A DNA stretch of 64,000 bases, from positions 4,034,514 to 4,098,513 of the forward strand of contig NZ_CP098502.1 of the NCBI RefSeq assembly GCF_024220175.1, in the 5' to 3' direction. Source of the DNA: Paraconexibacter antarcticus. GTDB lineage: Bacteria; Actinomycetota; Thermoleophilia; Solirubrobacterales; Solirubrobacteraceae. The notes under the pieces were generated by a model, which saw only the letters and a program-made list of their open reading frames with translations, made no database searches and was not told the DNA's origin. This document shows, in pieces, positions 51,745-58,893 of the stretch. Position numbers and translations under genes: made by a program. Within the stretch, counting starts at the first letter, position 1, and every line of letters begins with the position of its first letter.

Positions 51745-52548
51745 TCAGGCCCCGCGGAAGGGCGCGAAGTCGGGCTTGCGCTTCTCGTTGAAGGCCTTCA
51801 GGCCCTCCTGGGCCTCGTCGGTCTTCGTGAAGAGCGCGAGGTGCGAGAACGCCATCTGGCCCATCGCGGCAAAGTGCTCGGTGTCCTGGTTCAGCGACTG
51901 CTTGAGGACCTTCATCGCGGTCGGCGAGTGGCCGAGCATCTGGTCGGCCCAGGCCCGGACCTCGGTCATGAGCTCGGCCTGCGGGACGACCTTGTTGACG
52001 AGGCCCATGTCGAGCGCCTCCTCGGCGGTGTACTGCTTGAGCATGAACCAGATCTCGCGGGCCTTCTTCTCGCCGACGACCCGGGCGAGGTAGGCCGAGC
52101 CGAACCCGGCATCGAACGAGCCGACCTTCGGGCCGACCTGGCCGAACTTCGCGTTGTCGGCGGCGATGCTCAGGTCGCAGAGGACGTGGAGGACGTGGCC
52201 ACCGCCGATGGCGAAGCCGTTCACGGCCGCGATCGTCGGCTTCGGGCAGTCGCGGATCACGCGGTGCAGCGAGTCGATCTCGAAGAGGCCGGTCTCGGAC
52301 GGGCCGTAGTCGCCGGTCTCCGCGCGCTGCTTCTGGTCGCCGCCGGTGGAGAAGGCGCGATCGCCCGCACCGGTGAGGCAGACGACGCCGACGCCGGCGC
52401 TCGCCCACGCGTTCTTGAAGGCCGCGATCATCTCGTCGACCGTCCGGGCCCGGAACGAGTTGAAGCGCTCGGGGCGGTTGATCGTGATCGTCGCGAGGCC
52501 GTTGTCGACCTCGTACGTGATGTCGGTGAGGTTGTCGAGGATGCTCAC
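51745..52548 (-). CDS. badI: BadI/MenB-type crotonase, probable 2-ketocyclohexanecarboxyl-CoA hydrolase
   Basis: 267 residues: ITINRPERFNSFRARTVDEM, GAGDRAFSTGGDQKQR near residue 68, IGGGHVLHVLCDLSIAAD near 120, FGQVGPKVGSFDAGFGSAYL near 140 with the BadI/MenB aspartate, and VVGEKKAREIWFMLKQYTAE. BadI opens the six-membered ring of 2-ketocyclohexanecarboxyl-CoA to pimeloyl-CoA by a retro-Dieckmann hydrolysis; MenB runs the reverse-type chemistry in menaquinone synthesis. I prefer BadI because the next gene upstream is BadH-like and no other men gene is present. The internal motifs alone do not settle it. Confidence 0.75.
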   Translation of the reverse strand: MSILDNLTDITYEVDNGLATITINRPERFNSFRARTVDEMIAAFKNAWASAGVGVVCLTGAGDRAFSTGGDQKQRAETGDYGPSETGLFEIDSLHRVIRDCPKPTIAAVNGFAIGGGHVLHVLCDLSIAADNAKFGQVGPKVGSFDAGFGSAYLARVVGEKKAREIWFMLKQYTAEEALDMGLVNKVVPQAELMTEVRAWADQMLGHSPTAMKVLKQSLNQDTEHFAAMGQMAFSHLALFTKTDEAQEGLKAFNEKRKPDFAPFRGA

Positions 52549-52636
52549 AGCACTACCTTTCGATTCTGGGAAGGCGTCGACGGAGGGCAGGCCCTCCGGG
52601 CGCTCGTCGCGCTCATGACGGGACAGGTCTGGTGGA

Positions 52637-53395
52637 TCAGGCCATCGTCAGGCCACCGCTCACGGAGAGCGTCTGGCCGGTGATGAATCCCGCTTCGTCG
52701 CGGGCGAAGAACGCGACGGCGGCCGCGACCTCCTCGGGCTTGCCGAGGCGCTTCATGGCGACGCCGGAGGTCATCGCGGCGATGACCTTGTCGGCGTCGG
52801 GGGCCGCGTCGACGACCGCGCGCAGCATCGGCGTGTCCGTCGGGCCGGGGCAGACGACGTTCGCGGTGACGCCCTTCCGGGCCGCCTCGCGGGCGACGGT
52901 CTTCGTGAACGCGATGACGCCGCCCTTGGCGCCCGCGTAGACCGCCTCCATCGACGAGCCGACACGGCCGGCGTCGGAGCCGATGTTGACGATCCGGCCG
53001 AAGCCCTTGTCGATCATGTTCGGGAGGACGGCACGGCTCGTGCGCAGGACGCCCTTGTAGTTGATCTCGATGACCTTGTCCCAGAGGGCCTCGTCGCTCT
53101 TCACGAACGGCATGAGGTCGTCCCAGCCGGCGCAGTTGACGAGGATCTCGACCTGGCCGAGCTGCCCGACGGTCTGGGCGATGCCCGCCGCGACGCTCTC
53201 GCTGTCGGCCACGTCCATCTCGACCGCGATGGCGCCGCCGCCGATCTGGCCGGCCGCGGCCTCGGCCGCGTCGATCGACAGATCGGCGATCGCGACCTCG
53301 TTGCCGTCGGCGGCGAGGCGCTGCGCGATCGCGAGGCCGATGCCGCTCGCGCCGCCGGTGACGAGGGCGATGCGGGGTTCTCCGTTCGTGCTCAT
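52637..53395 (-). CDS. badH: BadH-type SDR, probable 2-hydroxycyclohexanecarboxyl-CoA dehydrogenase
   Basis: 252 residues: TGGASGIGLAIAQRLA, NCAGWDDLMPFVKSD near residue 85, NIGSDAGRVGSSMEAVYAGAK near 140 with Ser, Tyr and Lys of the active site, NVVCPGPTDTPMLRAV near 180 and ITGQTLSVSGGLTMA at the end. The AGWD and GSDAxRVGSSxEAVYA strings are those I know from BadH. It oxidises the ring hydroxyl to the ketone that BadI cleaves. ATG 53395 lies 7 bases behind a possible -10 box TACCGT on the minus strand, with AACGATCGTT 28.5 bases upstream. Confidence 0.8.
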   Translation of the reverse strand: MSTNGEPRIALVTGGASGIGLAIAQRLAADGNEVAIADLSIDAAEAAAGQIGGGAIAVEMDVADSESVAAGIAQTVGQLGQVEILVNCAGWDDLMPFVKSDEALWDKVIEINYKGVLRTSRAVLPNMIDKGFGRIVNIGSDAGRVGSSMEAVYAGAKGGVIAFTKTVAREAARKGVTANVVCPGPTDTPMLRAVVDAAPDADKVIAAMTSGVAMKRLGKPEEVAAAVAFFARDEAGFITGQTLSVSGGLTMA

Positions 53396-53418
53396 GGCGC
53401 CGACGGTAACAGATCCGA

Positions 53419-53428
53419 AACGATCGTT
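53419..53428. promoter_or_regulatory. AACGATCGTT operator facing the badH-like gene
   Basis: AACGATCGTT at 53419-53428, followed by ACC, is centred 28.5 bases before ATG 53395 on the minus strand. That is the same distance as the operator before the TetR gene at 14517. It forms a pair with the copy 23 bases away that serves the divergent acyl-CoA dehydrogenase. Confidence 0.65.
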
Positions 53429-53441
53429 ACCACACGGATGA

Positions 53442-53456
53442 AACGATCGTTATGCT
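53442..53456 (+). promoter_or_regulatory. AACGATCGTT operator overlapping the -10 box of an acyl-CoA dehydrogenase
   Basis: AACGATCGTT (53442-53451) shares its last base with the -10 box TATGCT (53451-53456), which lies 6 bases before ATG 53463. A protein on this site would block a leaderless promoter directly. Confidence 0.65.
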
Positions 53457-53462
53457 CTGCGC

Positions 53463-54506
53463 ATGGATCTGTCCTACACCGACGAGCAGCAGTTCCTCCG
53501 CGAGGCCGTCCGGGGCACGCTGGAGCGCGAGGCGACGTTCGCGAAGGTGCGCGGCTGGGTGCTCGAGGAGGGCGTCGACCACCGCCCCGCGCTCGACCTC
53601 GCGGCCGGCGCCGGCTGGACCGGCATCGGCGTCCCGGAGGAGCGCGGCGGCCAGGGCGGTGGCCTCGTCGAGCTCACGATCCTCGCGGAGGAGCTCGGCC
53701 GCGCCGCCGTCCCGGCCGACCCCCTCTACGCGACGCTCCTCGGCTCCGTCCTCCTCGGCGCCGCCGACGGCGCGGCGACCGCCGAGCTCGTCGGGCAGGC
53801 CGCCGAGGGCGAGGTCGTCCTCGCGCTCGCCCAGCCCGGCGGCGCCCCGCTCGACACGCCCGCGCCAGACGGGGTCCGCCCGCTCGTGCTCGGCGCACCG
53901 CACGCCCAGCGCTTCGTCAGCGCCGACGGCGGCCGGGTCGCGATCCACGACGCCGAGGCGGCCACCGTCGTCCCGCGCCTCATGGTCGACCGCACCCGCT
54001 CGGTCGGCGACGTGACGCTCGGCGGCTCGTCCACCGACGTAGGCGGCGTGACGCCCGGCACGCTCACCGACCTCGCCGCCTGGGGCGCGGTCCTCGTCGC
54101 CGCCGACGCGCTGGGCGCCTGCCAGCGGATGCTCGACCTCACCGTCGAGTACGTCGGGCAGCGGGTGCAGTTCGGCGTGGCCGTGGGGTCCTTCCAGGCC
54201 GTCAAGCACGCGGCCTCGGAGATGGTCGTCGCGATCGAGGGCACGCGCGCCGCCGTCCAGTACGCCGCGTGGGCCGTCGGCGAGCGCGAGCCCGGGGCCC
54301 TCACCGAGGCGTGGGTCGCCAAGTCTCGCGCGGCACGCGCCGCCGTCCTCGTCGCCGACAAGGCGCTCTTCCTGCACGGCGCCGTCGGCTACACGTGGGA
54401 GCACGACCTGCAGCTGCTGTTCAAGCGGGCGAAGTCGGACGCGGCCCTCCTCGGCGGCGCCGCCGCCTACGAGGACCGCATCGCCGACGCGCTGGCGCTC
54501 GTCTAG
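53463..54506 (+). CDS. Short acyl-CoA dehydrogenase, candidate partner subunit
   Basis: 347 residues, shorter than the usual 380-400. It has MDLSYTDEQQFLREAVRGTL, GIGVPEERGGQGGGLVELTI, a poorly conserved middle domain without the usual EPxAGSD loop, VGQRVQFGVAVGSFQAVKHA, and the C-terminal HGAVGYTWEHDLQLLFKRAK. The reduced middle domain is typical of the second subunit in heteromeric actinobacterial dehydrogenases. The gene at 49430, under the same operator, is the likely full-length partner (inference). Confidence 0.88.
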   Translation: MDLSYTDEQQFLREAVRGTLEREATFAKVRGWVLEEGVDHRPALDLAAGAGWTGIGVPEERGGQGGGLVELTILAEELGRAAVPADPLYATLLGSVLLGAADGAATAELVGQAAEGEVVLALAQPGGAPLDTPAPDGVRPLVLGAPHAQRFVSADGGRVAIHDAEAATVVPRLMVDRTRSVGDVTLGGSSTDVGGVTPGTLTDLAAWGAVLVAADALGACQRMLDLTVEYVGQRVQFGVAVGSFQAVKHAASEMVVAIEGTRAAVQYAAWAVGEREPGALTEAWVAKSRAARAAVLVADKALFLHGAVGYTWEHDLQLLFKRAKSDAALLGGAAAYEDRIADALALV

Positions 54507-54540
54507 CGCCACCGCCGCCCGCGTCCGCCCCCGCGGGCGC

Positions 54541-54590
54541 CGCGCAATCACGGCGCCGCGCAATCACAGCGGCGCGCAATCACGGCGGCG
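54541..54590. repeat. Three 16-bp tandem repeats
   Basis: CGCAATCACGGCGC, CGCAATCACAGCGG and CGCAATCACGGCGG follow each other with 16-base spacing (CAATCAC at 54545, 54561 and 54577). The last copy runs into the long hairpin at 54584. There are no spacers and only three units, so this is not a CRISPR array. Confidence 0.75.
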
Positions 54591-54634
54591 TGCGGCCTCG
54601 TGGGTCATATCCCCCCACGAGGCCGCACGCCGCC
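54584..54634. terminator. Very long bidirectional hairpin between convergent genes
   Basis: Positions 54584-54604 and 54614-54634 are perfect reverse complements, giving a 21-bp stem with a 9-base loop (TCATATCCC). It lies 77 bases behind the acyl-CoA dehydrogenase stop and 37 bases behind the MaoC-type stop on the other strand. It is a natural terminator for both, though far longer than needed. Confidence 0.65.
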
Positions 54635-54670
54635 CTGGGGGGCGGCGGGGTCCGTGGGGCGGCGGCGGGG

Positions 54671-55036
54671 TCAGGCCCGCGTCGTGGCCCAGCCGGTGAG
54701 GACGACCTCGCCGCCGTCGGCCTTCGCCGCCTGCAGCTCGTAGCGGCCGGGCTCGCCGTCGACGGGCGCGCCCGTCAGGACGAGATCGTCACCCGGCAGC
54801 ACCTTCGCCTTGAAGCGGACGCCGTAGCCGGCGAGACGGTCGCGGCCGAGCCACGCGGCGACGGCGTCGCCGAGGATCGCGGCGGTGAGCTGCCCCATCG
54901 CGAAGACCGAGTCCTGGCCCGCCGCCTGCGCGAAGGGCTCGTCGTGGTGCATCGGGTTGAAGTCCCCCGCGGCGCCCGCGAAGCGGACGATCTGCGTGCG
55001 GGTGACCGGCGGGGTGGTGACGTCGAGGTCGCTCAC
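54671..55036 (-). CDS. MaoC-like hot-dog dehydratase (catalytic half)
   Basis: 121 residues from GTG 55036. It has the hydratase-2 motif FAGAAGDFNPMHHDEPFA, with Asp and His in DFNPMH near residue 27, then GQLTAAILGDAVAAW and FKAKVLPGDDLVLTG. Such R-specific hydratases add water to an enoyl-CoA. The neighbouring gene upstream encodes a MaoC N-terminal-type hot dog, and the two probably form a heterodimer. The start codon overlaps the stop of a possible 24-codon reading frame. Confidence 0.88.
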   Translation of the reverse strand: MSDLDVTTPPVTRTQIVRFAGAAGDFNPMHHDEPFAQAAGQDSVFAMGQLTAAILGDAVAAWLGRDRLAGYGVRFKAKVLPGDDLVLTGAPVDGEPGRYELQAAKADGGEVVLTGWATTRA

Positions 55037-55107
55037 GGCGCGACCGTCCGGACTGCCGCCTGCGTCGACGGAAAGCGAGCCCCCTGGGCGAAGCTTTTCG
55101 CGCTCAT
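55033..55107 (-). CDS. Possible 24-residue coupled small ORF
   Basis: ATG 55107 overlaps the stop of the upstream hot-dog gene (ATGA), and its own TGA at 55033-55035 overlaps the GTG of the next gene (GTGA). The frame encodes about 24 residues (MSAKSFAQGARFPSTQ and so on) with no recognisable feature. It could be a real small protein, a device to carry ribosomes across the gap, or chance. Confidence 0.3.
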   Translation of the reverse strand: MSAKSFAQGARFPSTQAAVRTVAP

Positions 55108-55529
55108 GCCGGCAGCTCGATGACGGTGTCGCGCTGCGTGACGGCGATCTCGCCGCCGGGCTCGCGCCGCAGCGTCGTGGTGAGGGTGAGCAGCCGCATC
55201 CCGGAGGGCTTCGTCTGCACGTCGGTGACGACGCGGTCGCCGGTCAGCCGGTCGCCGATCCAGGCGGGGGCGCCGTACTCCCACTCGCTGCCACCGACGA
55301 CGACGCGGCGGATGTCCAGGCCGCAGGCCTCGACCATCGCCGCCTGGTCGCGCCAGTGGCCGGCGACCGCCGCGAACGTCGGCGGGAGGACGCCGGCCGC
55401 GAGCACCGCGTCCGGGTCGGCCCCGGACGCGATCGCGAACTCGCGGAGCTTGCCCTCCTCGATCGGGAAGGAGACCGAGTCGACGACGAGGCCGGCCGCG
55501 GGTCCGGACGCCGCGGCGTCGGCGCTCAT
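55104..55529 (-). CDS. MaoC N-terminal (FAS1-like) hot-dog dehydratase subunit
   Basis: 141 residues. After an Ala/Gly-rich start comes SFPIEEGKLREFAIASGADP, then LPPTFAAVAGHWRD near residue 50, GGSEWEYGAPAWIGDRLTG near 80 and a final strand TQRDTVIELPA. This is the pattern of the non-catalytic N-terminal hot dog in two-subunit enoyl-CoA hydratases such as those of mycobacterial lipid and steroid pathways. ATG 55529 overlaps the crotonase stop (ATGA). Confidence 0.82.
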   Translation of the reverse strand: MSADAAASGPAAGLVVDSVSFPIEEGKLREFAIASGADPDAVLAAGVLPPTFAAVAGHWRDQAAMVEACGLDIRRVVVGGSEWEYGAPAWIGDRLTGDRVVTDVQTKPSGMRLLTLTTTLRREPGGEIAVTQRDTVIELPA

Positions 55530-56293
55530 GCGAAGGTCGCCGTCCGCCGCTCGAGGAACGCGGCGATGCCCTCGCCCGCCTCGCCGCTCGCGAGCATCTC
55601 GACGACGAGGTCGCCCTCGAGCGCCATGCCCTCGGCCGAGGTGAGGCCGGCCGCGTCGACGCAGTCGATGATCGCCTTCATCGCGGAGGCCGGGAAGTTC
55701 GCGAGCCGCTCGGCGTAGGCGAGGGCCTCGGCGACGACGTCACCCTCCACGAGGCGGTCGACGAGACCGATCTGCGCCCCCTCCTCGCCGTCGATGCTGC
55801 GGCCGCTGAGCATGATCTCCAGCGCACGGCCGCGGCCGACGAGCCGCGGGAGGCGCTGCGTCCCCCCGGCCCCGGGGATGAGGCCGAGCTTCACCTCGGG
55901 CAGGCCGAGCTTCGACTCCGGCGTCGCGAAGCGCAGCGTGCAGGCCATCGCGAGCTCGAGCCCACCGCCGAGCGCGAGCCCGTCGATCGCCGCGACGATC
56001 GGCTTCCCGCACGCGGCGAGGCGCTCGACGGGGGCGCGGAGCGCGTCGCGGTACTCCGCGAACGACGCGGGCGTGAGCGACCCCATCTGCTTGATGTCGG
56101 CGCCGGCCGCGAAGAACCCGTCCAGCGCGGAGCTCACGACGCAGGCCTTCAGCTCCTCGCGGGACTCGAGCGCGTCGGCGGCGGCGGCGAGGCCCTCGAT
56201 GATGGGCTGCCCGAGCGCGTTGGCGGGCGGCCGGTCGAGCACGACGTGCAGGACGCGGCCCTCGGTCTCGAGGCGGACGACGGACTCAGACAT
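55526..56293 (-). CDS. Enoyl-CoA hydratase (crotonase family)
   Basis: 255 residues: VVLDRPPANALGQPI, SALDGFFAAGADIKQMGS near residue 57, IDGLALGGGLELAMACTLRFA near 100 with the first catalytic Glu, and LGLPEVKLGLIPGAGGTQRLPR near 125 with the second. Both glutamates are present, so hydration of a trans-enoyl-CoA is expected. In the proposed alicyclic route it could act as the BadK-type hydratase of cyclohex-1-enecarboxyl-CoA (inference). It is the first gene of an operon with the two hot-dog subunits. Confidence 0.92.
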   Translation of the reverse strand: MSESVVRLETEGRVLHVVLDRPPANALGQPIIEGLAAAADALESREELKACVVSSALDGFFAAGADIKQMGSLTPASFAEYRDALRAPVERLAACGKPIVAAIDGLALGGGLELAMACTLRFATPESKLGLPEVKLGLIPGAGGTQRLPRLVGRGRALEIMLSGRSIDGEEGAQIGLVDRLVEGDVVAEALAYAERLANFPASAMKAIIDCVDAAGLTSAEGMALEGDLVVEMLASGEAGEGIAAFLERRTATFA

Positions 56294-56531
56294 GGCGCCG
56301 GCGGGGGCAGGACACGGTGGTGATCATCGCCGCGAACGGTACGAGAGGCACCCGCCCGCGGCGTCGCTCCAAAGCGTGCACGTGCTCCCCCGGACGGGGC
56401 ACTCCCCACCCTGGGGGGTGCGGTTCTCCCGCTCGCGGCAGGCGCCCGGGGCGTCCCGCCACATAGGTTGCGATCACCTTTGCGCGCCGGTGCCCCGCAC
56501 CGTCGCCGTCGACTGTTCCAAGGAGATCCGA

Positions 56532-57632
56532 ATGAAGACGACTGCCGCTGTTGTGCGCGACAACGACGCCCCGATGACGATCGAGGAGCTCGAGGTCGGG
56601 GAGCTCTCCGCAGGGGAGCTGCTCATCAAGATCGCCGGCGTCGGCATCTGCCACACCGACATCTCCGCCGCCCACGGCATGATCCCGATCCCGCTGCCGA
56701 CCGTCCTCGGCCACGAGGGCTCGGGCGTCGTCGTCGCGCTGGCCGACGACGTCGAGGGCTTCGAGGTCGGCGACCACGTCGCCATCTCCTTCGACCACTG
56801 CGGCGAGTGCTCGCGCTGCACCGGCGGGCACCCCGCCTACTGCGAGGTCTTCGGCGCGCTGAACTACTTCGGCACCCGCATGGACGGCACGACGACGCTC
56901 AGCAACGGCGACGAGGAGGTCCACGGCAGCTTCTTCGGCCAGTCCTCGTTCGCGGGCCACGCGATCTGCTCGAAGAACAACGCCGTCAAGGTCGACAAGG
57001 ACCTGCCGCTCGAGCTGCTCGGGCCGCTCGGCTGCGGCCTGCAGACCGGCGCCGGCTCGGTCGTCAACGTCCTGAAGGCGCAGCCCGGCCAGTCGATCGC
57101 GATCTTCGGCCTCGGCGGCGTCGGCCTGTCGGCGCTCATGGCCGCGAAGGCCATCGGCTGCGACCCGATCGTCGTCTTCGACCTCAACGACAAGCGGCTC
57201 GAGCTCGCGAAGGAACTCGGGGCGACGCACACGTTCAACCCGTCGCAGCACAAGGACCTCGTCTGGGACGTCATGCTCGTCGTCGCCCCTGGCGTCGACC
57301 TGAGCTTCGATGCCGTCGGCCACGGCGCCGTCATTCGTCAGGCGCTCGAGGTGCTCGGCTCCCCCGGCCACTGCGCGTCGGTCGGCTTCCAGGGCCTGGA
57401 GAACGAGATCACGATCGACCAGGGCCACCTCCTGCTCGGCCGGACGTTCTCCGGAGTCGTCGAGGGCGACGCGGTCCCCCAGACCTTCATCCCGAAGATG
57501 ATCGAGTGGTACAAGGAGGGCAGGTTCCCCTTCGACAAGCTCATCAAGACCTACAAGCTCGACGAGATCAACCAGGCGTTCGCCGACTCCGAATCCGGCG
57601 AGGTCATCAAGCCGGTCGTCGTCTTCGACTGA
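56532..57632 (+). CDS. Zinc-dependent alcohol dehydrogenase, aryl/allylic alcohol type
   Basis: 366 residues from ATG 56532 with an AAGGAG ribosome-binding site. The catalytic zinc ligands are in GICHTD near residue 38 and GHEGSG near 62, with a later Cys in GPLGCGLQTGAG. The structural zinc cluster C-x2-C-x2-C-x7-C is intact (CGECSRCTGGHPAYC). The cofactor loop is FGLGGVGLSALMAAK. The closest architecture is that of benzyl/geraniol-type dehydrogenases. It is divergent from the crotonase gene across a 238-base region with C/G dyads near 56395-56420 and a -10 box TAGGTT at 56464. Confidence 0.92.
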   Translation: MKTTAAVVRDNDAPMTIEELEVGELSAGELLIKIAGVGICHTDISAAHGMIPIPLPTVLGHEGSGVVVALADDVEGFEVGDHVAISFDHCGECSRCTGGHPAYCEVFGALNYFGTRMDGTTTLSNGDEEVHGSFFGQSSFAGHAICSKNNAVKVDKDLPLELLGPLGCGLQTGAGSVVNVLKAQPGQSIAIFGLGGVGLSALMAAKAIGCDPIVVFDLNDKRLELAKELGATHTFNPSQHKDLVWDVMLVVAPGVDLSFDAVGHGAVIRQALEVLGSPGHCASVGFQGLENEITIDQGHLLLGRTFSGVVEGDAVPQTFIPKMIEWYKEGRFPFDKLIKTYKLDEINQAFADSESGEVIKPVVVFD

Positions 57633-57633
57633 G

Positions 57634-57697
57634 GGTCATCCTCGCCTGGCGGCTCGGATGACCTTGGGGGTTGCTCGCCCAGAGGCTCGCAACCCCC
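57634..57697. terminator. Two hairpins between convergent genes
   Basis: GGTCATCC (57634-57641) pairs with GGATGACC (57656-57663). GGGGGTTGC (57666-57674) pairs with GCAACCCCC (57689-57697). They lie between the alcohol dehydrogenase stop and the convergent B3/B4 gene and should terminate in both directions. Confidence 0.6.
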
Positions 57698-57721
57698 GGC
57701 CGTGACGGGCGCCGGCGCCGG

Positions 57722-58366
57722 TCAGCTCTCCTGGCCGCCGAGGAGCTCGGCGGCCAGCCACAGCGCCTCGTGGGCGATCACCGGCGCGACCCCGGGCACG
57801 ATCGGCGCGTAGAGCACGACGTCCGCGTCCGACCGGCGCGGCGCGTGCGGGCCGGGGTGCCCGTCGTCCCCGAAGAGCACCGCCAGCGGGCGCGCGGCGT
57901 CGGCGACGACGAGCGTCGACGCCGGCAGCGGCCGGCCGCCGAGCGTCTCGCCGTCGCGGGCGGTCGTGAGGCCGAGCGGACCGACGACGTCCTCCCCGCG
58001 CAGGGCGAGCACGGGGATCTCCGTCTCGATGGCCGCGATCGTCAGCGCGTCGCCGAGGAGCCCGCGCGACGCGAAGCTCCCGTGCTGCAGCCGGGTGAGC
58101 GCCAGCCGTTCGACGGGGGTGCGGTCGGCGTCCGGGTCCAGGCCGACCTGCCGGTAGAACACGCGGTACGCGGCCGTCAGCGGTCGCGCGGCGAGACCGG
58201 TGAGCCACGGCCCGCTGAAGTAGTCCTCGAGCTCGGCGAGTCGCGCCTTCGTCGTCGCCGCGTCCCGGTGGTCGCCGAGGCGGACGGGCAGGAACGCGAG
58301 GCCCAGACCCGGGAACTCAGCAAGGACCTCGGCGCCGACCCAGCCCTCCTCCGCTGCGCGCGTCAT
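57722..58366 (-). CDS. B3/B4 tRNA-binding-domain protein
   Basis: 214 residues matching the stand-alone B3/B4 domain also found in the phenylalanyl-tRNA synthetase beta chain: YRVFYRQVGLDPDADRTPVE near residue 70, GLLGDALTIAAIETEIPVLALRGEDVVG near 105 and RPLAVLFGDDGHPGP near 160. Such proteins are thought to bind or proofread mischarged tRNA or amino acids, but free-standing copies have no assigned role. The start shares one base with the stop of the B12-binding gene (TGATG), so the two are cotranscribed. Confidence 0.85.
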   Translation of the reverse strand: MTRAAEEGWVGAEVLAEFPGLGLAFLPVRLGDHRDAATTKARLAELEDYFSGPWLTGLAARPLTAAYRVFYRQVGLDPDADRTPVERLALTRLQHGSFASRGLLGDALTIAAIETEIPVLALRGEDVVGPLGLTTARDGETLGGRPLPASTLVVADAARPLAVLFGDDGHPGPHAPRRSDADVVLYAPIVPGVAPVIAHEALWLAAELLGGQES

Positions 58367-58782
58367 CAGACGCGTTCGCCGACCGCTCCCTGGATGAAGT
58401 CGATGATCGCCTGCGTCGGCGCGCCCGGGGTGAACACCTCGGCGACCCCGAGCTTCTTCAGCTCCGGGATGTCATCCGCCGGAATCGTCCCCCCGACCGT
58501 CACCAGCACATCGGTCACCCCCTGCGCCGCCAGCAGGTCCACGACCTTCGGCACGAGCGTCATATGCGCCCCCGAGAGGATCGACAGCCCCACCGCATCC
58601 GCATCCTCCTGGATGACCGTCTCCACGATCTGCTCCGGCGTCTGATGCAACCCCGTATAGATGACCTCCATCCCGGCATCACGGAGCGCACGGGCGATGA
58701 TCTTCGCCCCACGATCATGCCCATCCAACCCGGGCTTGGCGACGACGACGCGGATCTTGCGATTGACGGCAGTGGCGGTCAT
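58366..58782 (-). CDS. Stand-alone cobalamin-binding subunit of an acyl-CoA mutase
   Basis: 138 residues with the B12-binding fold of mutases: [22 protein letters not shown], in which DGHDRG supplies the lower-ligand His (DxHxxG), [19 protein letters not shown] near residue 67 and [19 protein letters not shown] near 93. In methylmalonyl-CoA, isobutyryl-CoA and 2-hydroxyisobutyryl-CoA mutases this domain can be a separate small subunit. The matching catalytic subunit is not in this window. Codon choice in this gene includes noticeably more A/T-ending codons than its neighbours. Confidence 0.9.
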   Translation of the reverse strand: MTATAVNRKIRVVVAKPGLDGHDRGAKIIARALRDAGMEVIYTGLHQTPEQIVETVIQEDADAVGLSILSGAHMTLVPKVVDLLAAQGVTDVLVTVGGTIPADDIPELKKLGVAEVFTPGAPTQAIIDFIQGAVGERV

Positions 58783-58893
58783 GGGTGGGGTCCTCGTGGT
58801 GATGGTGTGGAGGCGGCCGGACCGACCGTACCGGTCGGGCCGCGGGGGTGTCCGGCCGCCGGAGGGTGTGTCCCCCCGAACGGCCGGGTCAGG

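Noticed and set aside
51745..52548. MenB (dihydroxynaphthoyl-CoA synthase) as the primary call
   Set aside because: The motifs fit MenB as well as BadI, but the adjacent BadH-like gene and the catabolic operator favour ring hydrolysis. It is kept as an alternative.
54541..54590. Short direct repeats considered as a CRISPR array
   Set aside because: Three contiguous 16-bp units without spacers, and no cas gene nearby.
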